Shown: piece after piece, positions 8,576-16,907 of the stretch
Numbering within the stretch: position 1 is the first letter of the stretch
Layout of the letters: each line of letters begins with the position of its first letter
From: JAIYDJ01 sp031400505
GTDB lineage: Bacteria; Pseudomonadota; Alphaproteobacteria; Rhodobacterales; Rhodobacteraceae
Length of the DNA: 64,000 nt
Direction of reading: 5' to 3'
Assembly (NCBI GenBank): GCA_031400505.1
Contig: JANNPZ010000086.1
Location: 1-64,000, forward strand
The notes under the pieces: model-generated
The model's database searches: none
Told to the model about the DNA's origin: nothing
The model's input: the letters and a program-made list of their open reading frames with translations, nothing else
Position numbers and translations under genes: made by a program

Positions 8576-9495
8576 AATTCGTGCGCCCAGGGCGGGTTGG
8601 CCCCGGCGCGGCTGACGGCGATGGCGGCTGCGCGGGTGCCAAGGGTCAGGGCTGCGTCAAGTTCGGCATCGCTCAGCGAAGCGAGGCGGGGTTTGGTCAG
8701 AGCGCCTGCGTGGTGCAGGGCCGCCAGGGCACCTGCGTTGAACGTATCACCCGCGCCCACCGTGTCGGCTACGGTGACGGGTTCGGCTGCGATAAATCGG
8801 TTCTGGGTGGCGGTGATGGCGCGCGCGCCTGCCGCGCCTTCGGTGATGAACACGATCTTCGGGCCTTGCGTGATGATTTGCCGGGCAAGCGTTTGAAGAT
8901 CACCCGCGCCCGAAAGCCAGTGCAGGTCTTCGTCCGACAGTTTGACGATATCGGCGCGTGCGATCATCCGCTCGATCCGCGGGCGGTAGGTGGCCTCGTG
9001 TCCGGCGATGAAACCGGGGCGGATGTTGGGGTCGATCATGGTCACGCGGGCTGTCGCCTCGCGCGCTTGCAGCGCCTCGTAGGTGCTGGCGGCGGGGTCG
9101 TGGACGAGGCTGATGCCGCCGAAGAACAGGGTTTTGACTGTGTCGGGCAGGATGGGCAGGTCGGCGGGAGCCAGCAATCTGCCAGCAGTGTTTTCGTCAT
9201 AAAAGGCATAGGTCGCCTGACCGTTCACCAGTTTTACGAAAGCGACCGTTGTGGGTCTGCCGGAACGCGCGCAGAGCGTTGTATCGACATAGGAGGCTTG
9301 CAGGGTTTCGGCCAGAATCTCGCCCAGCATGTCGGTCGAAAGGCCCGAGAAGAAACCGGAGGGAACGCCGAGGCGCCCAAGCGCGATGGCGGTGTTGAAA
9401 ACCGCACCGCCCGCATAGGGTGAAAAAGCGGGTTCACCCAAGGTTGTGATGCGGGGCAGCATGTCGATCAGGGCTTCGCCACAGTTGAGTATCAT
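8572..9495 (-). CDS. PfkB-family carbohydrate kinase (fructokinase-like)
   Basis: A ribokinase/PfkB-fold sugar kinase of 307 residues starting at MILNCGEALIDMLPR. The upstream codons in frame look non-coding, and a GAGG ribosome-binding sequence sits just before 9495. The N-terminal motif GGAVFNTAIALGRLG and the C-terminal signature DTVGAGDTFNAGALA (anion hole and catalytic Asp) are complete. It should phosphorylate a monosaccharide, most likely fructose, using ATP. The fructose ABC transporter genes lie some 47 kb away in this window, so a pathway link is possible but not shown. It is coupled to dtd by a GTGA overlap. Confidence 0.88.
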   Translation of the reverse strand: MILNCGEALIDMLPRITTLGEPAFSPYAGGAVFNTAIALGRLGVPSGFFSGLSTDMLGEILAETLQASYVDTTLCARSGRPTTVAFVKLVNGQATYAFYDENTAGRLLAPADLPILPDTVKTLFFGGISLVHDPAASTYEALQAREATARVTMIDPNIRPGFIAGHEATYRPRIERMIARADIVKLSDEDLHWLSGAGDLQTLARQIITQGPKIVFITEGAAGARAITATQNRFIAAEPVTVADTVGAGDTFNAGALAALHHAGALTKPRLASLSDAELDAALTLGTRAAAIAVSRAGANPPWAHEL

Positions 9496-9552
9496 CGGTG
9501 CCTCGTTGGTTTTCGGCAGCAAAGGCCGTGGTCGCATTGGCGCAAACATGTG

Positions 9553-10536
9553 TCAGTCAAAGTAGGAGATGAGGTTGCTGCGGATGCGGTCAAGCGGCGT
9601 TGCCCCGGTTTGGTCGGGGATGAAGAGCTGGCCGGTGATCGCCTCGTAAGCCTCGATGTAAGTGCGACAGGTGGCGTCTATCATGTCGGGCGGGATATCC
9701 GGGATCGGGTCGGTGTAGGGGTTGCAACGGGCCGCGACCCAGGACCGGATCACGTCCTTGTCGAAAGAGGGCGGGCGTGTCCCGGTCTCGAAAGCGGCCC
9801 GGTACCCCGTGGCAAGCCAGTAGCGCGAACTGTCCGGGGTATGAATTTCGTCGGCCAGCAGGATGCGCCCCTCCGCATCGGTTCCGAATTCGTACTTGGT
9901 GTCCGCCAGGATAAGGCCGCGCGTGGCCGCCATCGCCTGACCGCGCGCAAAAAGGGCCAAGGCACAGGCCGAGACCTGATCCCACTGGGCAGCGGTAAGC
10001 AGGTGCTGGTCGATGATCGCGGCAGGGGTCAGGGGTTCGTCATGGCCGCCGTCGAAGGCCTTGGTCGTGGGCGTCAGGATCGGCGCGGGCAGCACCTGAT
10101 TGTCGCGCAGCCCGTCGGGCAGGGTATGGCCGTACATCCGGCGCGCGCCCGCCCGGTACTGCGTCAGCACTGACGTGGACGTTGTTCCGGCCAGATAGCC
10201 GCGCACCACGATTTCGACCGGCAGGATGGTGACATGCCTGCCGATTACCACGTTCGGGTCGGGGTAGGACAGCACATGGTTGGGGCAGATGTCGGCAGTA
10301 TGCTCGAACCAGTAGCGCGCCATCTGGGTCAAAACCTGCCCTTTGAAGGGGATGGTCGCAAGGACGCGGTCAAAGGCCGAAATCCGGTCGGACGCGATCA
10401 GGATGCGGCGGGCGGGGTTCGACCCCATCGCGGGCAGGTCATAGCAGTCGCGCACCTTGCCGAAATAGGGGTTCGGCAGTTCGGGGATGCGGGCATGGTG
10501 CAGGATGCGGGTCAGGTCAGGCGTCAGGACAGGCAT
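9553..10536 (-). CDS. purC: Phosphoribosylaminoimidazole-succinocarboxamide synthase (SAICAR synthetase)
   Basis: A 327-residue PurC of the long type, starting at MPVLTPDLTRIL. The frame extends another 52 codons upstream, but that part is antisense to the HxlR gene and unlike the family. Diagnostic segments are GKVRDCYD (about 26-33), DRISAFD (about 50-56), LADTKYEFG and DEIHTPDSSRYW. It joins aspartate to CAIR with ATP in de novo purine synthesis. It stands 57 bases upstream of the PfkB kinase gene on the same strand. The other purine genes are elsewhere, except the salvage gene ade near the window end. Confidence 0.95.
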   Translation of the reverse strand: MPVLTPDLTRILHHARIPELPNPYFGKVRDCYDLPAMGSNPARRILIASDRISAFDRVLATIPFKGQVLTQMARYWFEHTADICPNHVLSYPDPNVVIGRHVTILPVEIVVRGYLAGTTSTSVLTQYRAGARRMYGHTLPDGLRDNQVLPAPILTPTTKAFDGGHDEPLTPAAIIDQHLLTAAQWDQVSACALALFARGQAMAATRGLILADTKYEFGTDAEGRILLADEIHTPDSSRYWLATGYRAAFETGTRPPSFDKDVIRSWVAARCNPYTDPIPDIPPDMIDATCRTYIEAYEAITGQLFIPDQTGATPLDRIRSNLISYFD

Positions 10537-10588
10537 GCGGTGCGGCCTTTGCAAAGCTGTCGCTCTATCGTGCCGTCGTGAGGGCCTG

Positions 10589-10966
10589 TCAACCGGGTGT
10601 GCGCGCATCGAAGGCACAGCGGGCGGCGTCAATGCGGGGCAGGTTCGCTTCGGCCCACAGCCATACGCCACAAAACGCGGCCCCCAGACCATGCCCCAGA
10701 TCGGTCAGCGCATATTCGACGCGGGGCGGGACGACCGGAAAGACCCTTCGGGTAATCAGCCCGTCACGCTCCATCTGGCGCAGGGTCTGGGTCAGCATCT
10801 TTTGGCTGATGCCGGGCACCGCCTCGCCGATCCGGGTAAAGCGCAGCGTGCCCTGTTCGGCCAGCACATCCAGGATCAGCATCGTCCATTTGTCGGCCAC
10901 CCGCCCGATCAGGTCGTTGACCAGGGCCTGCACGCGGGGGTCTGCAACGGTTTCACAAGAAGACAT
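10589..10966 (-). CDS. HxlR-family winged-helix transcriptional regulator
   Basis: A 125-residue MarR-like/HxlR protein. Cys6 sits near the N-terminus, as in redox-sensing family members, followed by ADKWTMLILDVLAEQGTLRFTRI and the recognition helix segment GISQKMLTQTLRQMERDGLITR. The wing carries the family's VPPRVEYALTDLG. It is divergent from the SDR oxidoreductase gene across a 103-base gap, the common arrangement for HxlR regulators that control a neighbouring oxidoreductase. The ATG at 10966 is preferred; a GTG two codons upstream is also possible. The 3' end lies just inside the non-coding 5' extension of the purC frame. Confidence 0.9.
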   Translation of the reverse strand: MSSCETVADPRVQALVNDLIGRVADKWTMLILDVLAEQGTLRFTRIGEAVPGISQKMLTQTLRQMERDGLITRRVFPVVPPRVEYALTDLGHGLGAAFCGVWLWAEANLPRIDAARCAFDARTPG

Positions 10967-10981
10967 GAACACTCTCTTTCC

Positions 10982-11014
10982 GGTAAGTATAATTCTTTCG
11001 GGTGCCTACTTTCC
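10982..11014. promoter_or_regulatory. Candidate HxlR operator, inverted repeat in divergent promoter
   Basis: GGTAAGTA (10982-10989) and TACTTTCC (11007-11014) form an inverted repeat with one mismatch and a 17-base spacer. It lies between the HxlR regulator gene and the SDR gene. HxlR-type regulators bind dyads of this sort, but the assignment to this regulator is an inference from position. Confidence 0.35.
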
Positions 11015-11069
11015 AATCGTAAGCGTTTTGCCAGATAAGGCAAGCACATCCCCTTTGAAAGGACGCAAC

Positions 11070-11813
11070 ATGACCCCCAACAACAACACAATTCTGATCA
11101 CCGGCGGCACCTCGGGCATCGGGCTTGCACTGGCCCGGGCGCTGACGGCGCAGGGCAACAAGGTGATCATCGCCGGGCGCAGGCAGGCGGCTTTGGACCA
11201 GATCACCGCAGAGACGCCCGCGATCACCGGCTATCCGCTGGATGTCACCGACGCAGCGGCGATCACCGCGTTTGCGGCGCGGGTGGTGGCCGCACACCCC
11301 GACCTGAACGTATTGATCAACAATGCGGGCATCATGCTGGCCGAAGATCTTACAACGCCGGACTATCTGGCGGATGCCGAGGCAATGGTGGTGACCAACC
11401 TTCTGGGGCCGATCCGGTTGACGGCGGCGTTCATGCCGCATCTGCGGGCGCAAGGTCGGGCGAGTGTGATCAACGTGACCTCGGGGCTGGCCTTTGTGCC
11501 GCTGACGCGCACACCGACCTATTCGGCGACCAAGGCCGCACTGCATTCCTGGACGCAAAGCCTGCGGCATCAGATGCGCGGCTCGTCGGTCGAGGTGCTG
11601 GAACTGGCACCGCCTGCGGTGCAGACCGATCTGATGCCCGGGCAGGCAACATCGGCCCATGCGATGCCGCTGGCCGACTACATCGCCGAGGTGATGGCAC
11701 TGCTGGCGCAAGACCCGACACCCGCCGAGGTCTGCGTGCAGCGCGTCGGCTTTCTGCGCCGCGCCGAGGCGGAGGGCAAGTTCGACGCGGTGTTCACGAT
11801 GCTGAACGGCTAG
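11070..11813 (+). CDS. SDR-family oxidoreductase (DltE-like)
   Basis: A 247-residue short-chain dehydrogenase. The Rossmann motif is TGGTSGIG near residue 12, NNAG comes before helix 4, and the catalytic Tyr-Lys is in YSATKAA with the Ser in VTSGLAF. The start at 11070 is backed by a GAAAGGA ribosome-binding site; the open frame continues upstream but is antisense to the HxlR gene. This subfamily (uncharacterised NAD(P)-dependent oxidoreductases near DltE) is often found beside HxlR regulators, as here. The substrate is unknown. Its stop overlaps the stop of the convergent DUF599 gene by 4 bases. Confidence 0.9.
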   Translation: MTPNNNTILITGGTSGIGLALARALTAQGNKVIIAGRRQAALDQITAETPAITGYPLDVTDAAAITAFAARVVAAHPDLNVLINNAGIMLAEDLTTPDYLADAEAMVVTNLLGPIRLTAAFMPHLRAQGRASVINVTSGLAFVPLTRTPTYSATKAALHSWTQSLRHQMRGSSVEVLELAPPAVQTDLMPGQATSAHAMPLADYIAEVMALLAQDPTPAEVCVQRVGFLRRAEAEGKFDAVFTMLNG

Positions 11814-12508
11814 GGCTGCTTATCGGCCATCAACATCCGGCGCGAGGTGGACGCGAACTCGCGCCGGATCAGCACGGCGACGGTCAGGGCGGTGGTCACC
11901 ATCAAGGCCACCGGTCCGATCAGCCAGCCAAGCGATGCCAGCGCGAAGTAGATCGAGCGCAGTCCCCGGTTGAACCCGCGCGCGGCGGTGATGTTGATCT
12001 CGGCGGCCTGGGCTGCGCGGTGAAAGGCGGTGGGGTCCGACGGGTCGTTCGGCACGGCTGCCATCAGGATGGCGCAATAGCCAAACAGGCGATGCACCCA
12101 TAGGTATTTCAGCAGCGCATCGGCCAGAAACGCGGTGACCAGCAGCAGCTTGATCTGCAGCAGGGCCGGGCTGCCGACCATCAACCCCTGTGCCAGGTTT
12201 TCGGCGGCGTTGATGTTGCCGATCAGCGCAAGGCAGCCCCCGATGGCGATCAGGCAGGTCGAGGCAAAGAACGCGGTGCCGGTGCGCAAGCTGTCGATCA
12301 GCGTGGCGTCAAAGATGCGCGGCACGCGGGTGACAAAGACCTGCATCCAGTCATAGCGGAACCGCTGCATCAGCAGGGTTACCGATGGCAGGCGGGCGGG
12401 GGGATGTTCGATGATCAGGCCGACGCAGAGCCAGGCTGCGACAAGCAGGCCGATGGAAAGAGTATCCAGAAGGCCGAAAGCCGGATTAACATAACTGAGA
12501 AGGGTCAT
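11810..12508 (-). CDS. DUF599 family membrane protein
   Basis: A 232-residue integral membrane protein with four predicted hydrophobic segments (near residues 14-33, 78-98, 110-132 and 188-215) and the DUF599 pattern FRYDWMQVFVTRVPRIFDATLIDSLRTGTAFFASTC. The central RGFNRGLRSIYFALASLGWL is also characteristic of that family. The function of the family is unknown. It is convergent with the SDR gene and divergent from glcD, with 80 bases between its start and the glcD start, where an inverted repeat lies. Confidence 0.85.
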   Translation of the reverse strand: MTLLSYVNPAFGLLDTLSIGLLVAAWLCVGLIIEHPPARLPSVTLLMQRFRYDWMQVFVTRVPRIFDATLIDSLRTGTAFFASTCLIAIGGCLALIGNINAAENLAQGLMVGSPALLQIKLLLVTAFLADALLKYLWVHRLFGYCAILMAAVPNDPSDPTAFHRAAQAAEINITAARGFNRGLRSIYFALASLGWLIGPVALMVTTALTVAVLIRREFASTSRRMLMADKQP

Positions 12509-12553
12509 GTGTGCAGACTAGCCTTGCAAACTAGGCCTTGCCTATGGGTGAAA

Positions 12554-12574
12554 TTGGTAATATGTTTTTACCAA
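12554..12574. promoter_or_regulatory. Candidate operator upstream of glcD
   Basis: A perfect 7-base inverted repeat, TTGGTAA and TTACCAA, with a 7-base AT-rich spacer, ends 14 bases before the glcD start. TTGGT/ACCAA half-sites are typical of GntR-type regulators of lactate and glycolate genes. The spacing is wider than the classical site, and no regulator gene is adjacent. Confidence 0.45.
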
Positions 12575-12588
12575 ATGGGGGTGCCGCT

Positions 12589-14022
12589 ATGGATATGCCG
12601 ATTCCAAGTTCAACCGTTCTGAACAACAAGGCACGGATCGTCTCGCGACTGGCCGCGATCCTGCCCGCAGACGCCGTGATTGCCGATCCGGCCGCGACCC
12701 GCGCCTATGAATGCGACGCGCTGGCGGCGTATCGCTGTGCGCCGATGGCGGTGGTGTTGCCGCGCAGCACGGCCGAGGTCGCAGCCGTGCTGAAGCTGTG
12801 TCACGAGATGGGGGTACCGGTGGTGCCGCGCGGGTCGGGCACCTCGCTGGCGGGCGGGGCGATGCCGACGGCGGATTGTGTGGTTCTTGGCATCAGCCGG
12901 ATGACGGCGGTGCTGGAGACGGACTATCCCAACCGGTTCGTGCGGGTAGAGGCCGGGCGGACCAATCTGGCGGTCACGGGGGCGGTCGAGGCGGAGGGGT
13001 TCTTTTATGCGCCCGATCCAAGCAGCCAGTTGGCCTGCGCGATTGCGGGCAACATCGCGATGAATTCGGGCGGGGCGCATTGCCTTAAATACGGGGTGAC
13101 CACCAACAACCTTCTGGGCGTCACGATGGTGCAGATGGACGGCACGGTTGTGCAGTTTGGCGGCGCGCATATGGATGCGGGCGGGCTCGATCTGCTGGGC
13201 CTTGTGTGCGGGTCGGAAGGCCAGTTGGGGGTGGTGACGGAAGCCACCTTGCGCATCCTGCCCAAGCCCGAGGGCGCGCGGCCGATGCTGGTCGGGTTTG
13301 GCAGCAGCGAAGTTGCGGGCGCTTGCGTCAGTGACATCATCAAGGCCGGTATCGTGCCCGTCGCCATCGAGTTCATGGACCGCATGCTGATCGAGGTCTG
13401 CGAGGATTTCGCCCATGCGGGCTATCCCGATTGCGAGGCGCTGCTGATCATCGAAGTCGAGGGTTCCGACGCCGAGATCGACGAGCAACTGGCCGCGATC
13501 ACCGCTATTGCACAGCGACACGATCCGGTCGAGCTGCGCCAAAGCCAATCCGAGGCGGAGGCCAAGCGGATCTGGTTGGGGCGCAAGTCTGCGTTTTCGG
13601 CGATCGGGAAGATTTCCGATTACATGTGTCTGGACGGGACGATCCCGGTGTCGAGCCTGCCGTTCGTGCTGCGCCGGATCGGCGAGTTGGGGGCCGAACA
13701 TGGCCTGCGCGTCGGCAACGTGTTTCATGCCGGTGACGGCAACATGCATCCGCTGATCCTTTATGATGCCAACAAGCCCGGCGATCTGGAGGTTTGCGAG
13801 GCCCTTGGGGCGGCGATCCTGAAGCTCTGCGTCGAGGTGGGCGGGTGTCTTACCGGCGAGCACGGGGTTGGGATCGAGAAGCGCGATCTGATGGGGGTGC
13901 AGTTTACTGCGACGGACATGGAGGCGCAGATGCGCGTCAAGGATGTGTTCGATCCGGCGTGGCTGTTGAACCCGGCCAAGGTGTTTCCGCTGGAAAGCAG
14001 TGCCGGACGGCGCGCGGGTTGA
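12589..14022 (+). CDS. glcD: Glycolate oxidase subunit GlcD (FAD-linked)
   Basis: A 477-residue flavoprotein of the GlcD/D-lactate dehydrogenase family. The FAD-binding loop is PRGSGTSLAGGAMP (about 78-91), with GAHCLKYGVTTNNLLG further on. The C-terminal FAD-oxidase domain carries VGNVFHAGDGNMHP, and GEHGVGIEKRDLM lies near the end. With GlcE and GlcF it oxidises glycolate to glyoxylate and passes electrons to quinone at the membrane. The start at MDMPIP is chosen because the earlier in-frame codons overlap the inverted repeat and resemble no homologue. It is the first gene of the glcDEF operon. Confidence 0.95.
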   Translation: MDMPIPSSTVLNNKARIVSRLAAILPADAVIADPAATRAYECDALAAYRCAPMAVVLPRSTAEVAAVLKLCHEMGVPVVPRGSGTSLAGGAMPTADCVVLGISRMTAVLETDYPNRFVRVEAGRTNLAVTGAVEAEGFFYAPDPSSQLACAIAGNIAMNSGGAHCLKYGVTTNNLLGVTMVQMDGTVVQFGGAHMDAGGLDLLGLVCGSEGQLGVVTEATLRILPKPEGARPMLVGFGSSEVAGACVSDIIKAGIVPVAIEFMDRMLIEVCEDFAHAGYPDCEALLIIEVEGSDAEIDEQLAAITAIAQRHDPVELRQSQSEAEAKRIWLGRKSAFSAIGKISDYMCLDGTIPVSSLPFVLRRIGELGAEHGLRVGNVFHAGDGNMHPLILYDANKPGDLEVCEALGAAILKLCVEVGGCLTGEHGVGIEKRDLMGVQFTATDMEAQMRVKDVFDPAWLLNPAKVFPLESSAGRRAG

Positions 14023-14034
14023 CCGAGCCAGGGC

Positions 14035-14069
14035 GCTGCCCCGGACCCCGGGATATTTAGGGACAGAAA
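14035..14069 (+). repeat. Degenerate intergenic repeat, copy 3
   Basis: GCTGCCCCGGACCCCGGGATATTT keeps the C-rich part and GGGATATTT, but the CCAAGATGAA half is replaced by AGGGACAGAAA. The altered half contains the ribosome-binding region (AGGGACAG) just before the glcE ATG. Confidence 0.5.
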
Positions 14070-15146
14070 ATGATGATGCGACCGGCAGGTGAGGCGGAGT
14101 TGGCGGAGCTGATCCGGGAGGCTACGGGGCCTTTGAGGATCGTGGGCGGGGGAACCCGGGCGATCGGGGCGGTTGCGGGCGAAGTGCTCGAAACCGGAGG
14201 GTTGGCTGGCGTGTCGCTGTATGAACCGGGGGCACTGACGCTGGTGGCCGGGGCGGGAACGCCTTTGTCCGAGGTCGAGGCGCTGTTTGCGGGCGAGCGG
14301 CAGCGGTTTGCTTTCGAAGTGCCTGATTTGAGGGGGCTTTTGGGGCGTGGCGGAGAGCCGACCCTTGGCGGCATGGTGGCGGTCAATGCCAGCGGGCCGC
14401 GCCGGGTGCAGGTGGGCGCGTGCCGGGATGCGCTGCTTGGGGTGCGCTTTGTCGATGGCCGGGGCGTGGTGATCAAGAACGGTGGGCGGGTGATGAAGAA
14501 TGTCACCGGCTATGATCTGGTCAAGCTGATGGCGGGGTCCTGGGGAACCTTGGGGGTGTTGAGCGAGGTGTCGCTGAAGGTGCAGGCGGTGCCCGAAGCC
14601 GAGGCGACGCTTTGCGCCGAGATGGCGGTGGGACCCGCCGTTGCGGCGATGTCGCAGGCCTTGGGCTTGCCGTACGATCTGACGGGGGCCGCGTGGTGTG
14701 GCGGCGAGGTGCGCCTGCGGGTAGAGGGGATGCCGGGGTCGGTGGCCTACCGGACCGGCGCGATTTCGGCGCAGTTGGGCGGCGACTGGCGGGTGGTGTC
14801 GGGCGACGAGAGTGCTGCGCTGTGGCGCAAGGTGCGCGACGTCGAACCGTTGCAGGGGATGACGGGGCCGCTGTGGCGGGTGTCGGTGAAGGCCAGTGAT
14901 GCGCCGTTTGTGCTTGAGGGGCTGGACGGGGCTGCGATGCTGGACTGGGGTGGCGGGTTGGTCTGGTATTGCGGGCCGGGGGATGTGCGGGGGCGAGTGG
15001 CGGCGTTGGGCGGTCATGCGACCTTGCTGCGGGGCGAGGGCGTGACGTTTCAGCCCGAGGCCCCGGCGGTTGCGGCACTGTCGGCGGGGTTGCGGGGTCA
15101 GTTTGATCCGCGTGGTATTCTGAACCACGGATTGATGGAGGCATAA
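14070..15146 (+). CDS. glcE: Glycolate oxidase subunit GlcE
   Basis: A 358-residue FAD-binding subunit of glycolate oxidase. It has the PCMH-type FAD fold in its N-terminal half (IVGGGTRAIG near residue 28, LGGMVAVNASGPRRVQVG near 106, GVVIKNGGRVMKNVTGYDLVKLMAGSWGTLG near 134-163) and a variable C-terminus ending FDPRGILNHGLMEA. It is the second subunit of the GlcDEF complex. It follows glcD by 47 bases, and a degenerate repeat copy supplies the ribosome-binding region. A second Met two residues in is possible. Confidence 0.93.
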   Translation: MMMRPAGEAELAELIREATGPLRIVGGGTRAIGAVAGEVLETGGLAGVSLYEPGALTLVAGAGTPLSEVEALFAGERQRFAFEVPDLRGLLGRGGEPTLGGMVAVNASGPRRVQVGACRDALLGVRFVDGRGVVIKNGGRVMKNVTGYDLVKLMAGSWGTLGVLSEVSLKVQAVPEAEATLCAEMAVGPAVAAMSQALGLPYDLTGAAWCGGEVRLRVEGMPGSVAYRTGAISAQLGGDWRVVSGDESAALWRKVRDVEPLQGMTGPLWRVSVKASDAPFVLEGLDGAAMLDWGGGLVWYCGPGDVRGRVAALGGHATLLRGEGVTFQPEAPAVAALSAGLRGQFDPRGILNHGLMEA

Positions 15147-15149
15147 GGG

Positions 15150-15482
15150 ATGGGCTCTGCGCTGTACATTCTGGTCCTCCCTGCGCTGGTCGTGGTCGGG
15201 CTGTCGCTGTTGCCACCGGGGCGCGCGGCGCTGGTGGGGCTGTGGCTGAGCGTGGCTGCGGTTGTCGGCGCGCTGGTGTGGATCGGCGAAGGTGACGGAG
15301 GCGTCCTCGGCTACGGCGCTGGATTTCACTATCTGTTCGCGACGCCCTTCGCACTGGCGTTGATGCTGGCCACGATCGTGCAACTGTCCCGACATCTTCG
15401 ACGCGAGTTACCCATGCTGCCGCTGTTCGCGATTCTGATCGTGGTGGCTGGGCTGGTGTTCTTTCTGCTTAAGAGGCTTTGA
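15150..15482 (+). CDS. Small four-helix membrane protein inside the glc operon
   Basis: A 110-residue, strongly hydrophobic protein with four predicted transmembrane segments (about residues 4-23, 27-45, 60-80 and 88-108). I do not recognise a family. It is placed exactly between glcE (3-base gap) and glcF (3-base gap), and GGAGG lies 8 bases before its ATG, so it should be co-translated with the glycolate oxidase subunits. GlcDEF has no membrane anchor of its own, so an anchoring or quinone-side role is a reasonable hypothesis only. A glycolate-related transport role is less likely given its size. Confidence 0.8.
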   Translation: MGSALYILVLPALVVVGLSLLPPGRAALVGLWLSVAAVVGALVWIGEGDGGVLGYGAGFHYLFATPFALALMLATIVQLSRHLRRELPMLPLFAILIVVAGLVFFLLKRL

Positions 15483-15485
15483 ACC

Positions 15486-16721
15486 ATGCAGACCTCTTTC
15501 ACTCCTGAACAATTGCAAGACCCAGCCATCGCACGGGCGAACGAGATTTTGCGGTCTTGTGTGCATTGCGGGTTCTGCACGGCGACCTGTCCCACCTATC
15601 AAGTGCTGGGGGATGAGTTGGACTCACCCAGGGGCCGGATCTATCTGATCAAGGAGATGCTGGAGACCGGGCGGCCTGCCGATGCGCGCACGGTCAAGCA
15701 TATCGACCGCTGTTTGTCGTGTCTGGCCTGCATGACGACCTGCCCGAGCGGGGTGCATTACATGCACCTGGTCGATCAGGCGCGGGAGTATATCGAGAAG
15801 ACCTACAAGCGGCCCTTCATGGACCGGATGTTGCGGGCGGTGTTGGCGCAGGTGATCCCCTATCCGATGCGGTTCCGATTGGCGCTCTTGGGGGCGAAGA
15901 TCGGCAAGCCGTTTGCGTTTCTGATGCCGGATGCGCGGTTGCGGGCGATGCTGGCCATGGCACCGAAGGTCATTCCGCCGGTCAGCCGGAACGACGATCC
16001 GCAAAGCTTTCCGGCGGCGGGTGTGCCACGGATGCGGGTGGCCCTGATGACGGGCTGTGCGCAAAAGGCGCTGAACACCGACATTAACGATGCGACGATC
16101 CGGCTTCTGACGCGGCTGGGCTGCGAGGTGGTGGTGGCCAAGGGCGCGGGGTGTTGCGGGGCGCTGACCCATCATATGGGCAAGGCCGCGCAGAGCCACG
16201 TCTCGGCGGCGGCCAATATCACGGCCTGGATGGCGGAAAAGCGCGGGGCGGGGCTGGATGCGGTCGTGATCAACACCAGCGGATGCGGGACGACGATCAA
16301 GGACTATGGTCATATGTTCAAGGGCGATCCGCTGGCCGCGGATGCCGCCTTGGTGGCCGGCATGGCGATGGATGTGAGCGAGGTTCTGGTCAAGCTGGGC
16401 CTGCCCGCCGGAGAGCCGAAGGGCTTGCGGGTGGCCTACCATGCCGCCTGTTCGTTGCAGCACGGCCAGCAGATCAAGACGGCCCCGAAGGACCTGTTGA
16501 AAAGGGTCGGCTTTACCGTGGTGGAACCCGCCGACAGCCATCTGTGCTGCGGGTCGGCGGGGACGTATAACCTGCTGCAGCCCGAGATTTCGGGGCAACT
16601 CAAGGCGCGCAAGGTGGCGACGCTGGAGGCGGTGCGCCCGGATGTGATCTCGGCGGGGAACATCGGCTGCATGATCCAGATCGGGTCGGGGATCGGGGTA
16701 CCGGTGGTGCATACGGTCTAG
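15486..16721 (+). CDS. glcF: Glycolate oxidase iron-sulfur subunit GlcF
   Basis: A 411-residue iron-sulfur protein. It has two ferredoxin-type clusters, CVHCGFCTATCP (about residues 20-31) and CLSCLACMTTCP (about 76-87), each followed by a distal Pro. Two CCG domains contain GCCGALTHHMG and CCGSAGTYNLLQPEI. It takes electrons from GlcD/GlcE flavins and delivers them to the respiratory chain. It is the last gene of the operon and is preceded closely by the small membrane protein. No glcB or glcC homologue is adjacent. Confidence 0.96.
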   Translation: MQTSFTPEQLQDPAIARANEILRSCVHCGFCTATCPTYQVLGDELDSPRGRIYLIKEMLETGRPADARTVKHIDRCLSCLACMTTCPSGVHYMHLVDQAREYIEKTYKRPFMDRMLRAVLAQVIPYPMRFRLALLGAKIGKPFAFLMPDARLRAMLAMAPKVIPPVSRNDDPQSFPAAGVPRMRVALMTGCAQKALNTDINDATIRLLTRLGCEVVVAKGAGCCGALTHHMGKAAQSHVSAAANITAWMAEKRGAGLDAVVINTSGCGTTIKDYGHMFKGDPLAADAALVAGMAMDVSEVLVKLGLPAGEPKGLRVAYHAACSLQHGQQIKTAPKDLLKRVGFTVVEPADSHLCCGSAGTYNLLQPEISGQLKARKVATLEAVRPDVISAGNIGCMIQIGSGIGVPVVHTV

Positions 16722-16840
16722 TTGCTGGACTGGGCGACGGGGGGGCCAAAACCACGTGCATTGGGCGAGGTACAGTCACATATTCGCCGCAGTCTGGGTC
16801 TAGCTGAGTGAGGTGCGGTTCGGTGGACGGGCCAGGGGAC

Positions 16841-16892
16841 GCCGGGGGTTTCACACCCCCGGACCCCCGTGGGATATTTGCGCCAAGATGAA
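16841..16892 (+). repeat. Intergenic repeat, copy 4 (hairpin plus 22-base core)
   Basis: A perfect hairpin (CCGGGGGT at 16842-16849, loop TTCAC, ACCCCCGG at 16855-16862) is followed by the core GGGATATTT, GCG, CCAAGATGAA. It lies after glcF and just before the protease gene. Confidence 0.8.
16842..16862 (+). terminator. Hairpin downstream of glcF
   Basis: A stem of 8 perfect GC-rich pairs with a 5-base loop ends about 140 bases after the glcF stop. It probably separates the glc operon from the protease gene. There is no strong T run directly after it. Confidence 0.5.
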
Positions 16893-16907
16893 AGCAGGTT
16901 CAGATCC

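Noticed and set aside
10537..10692. 52-codon 5' extension of purC
   Set aside because: It is antisense to the 3' end of the HxlR regulator gene and does not resemble PurC. The family start is MPVLTPDL at 10536.
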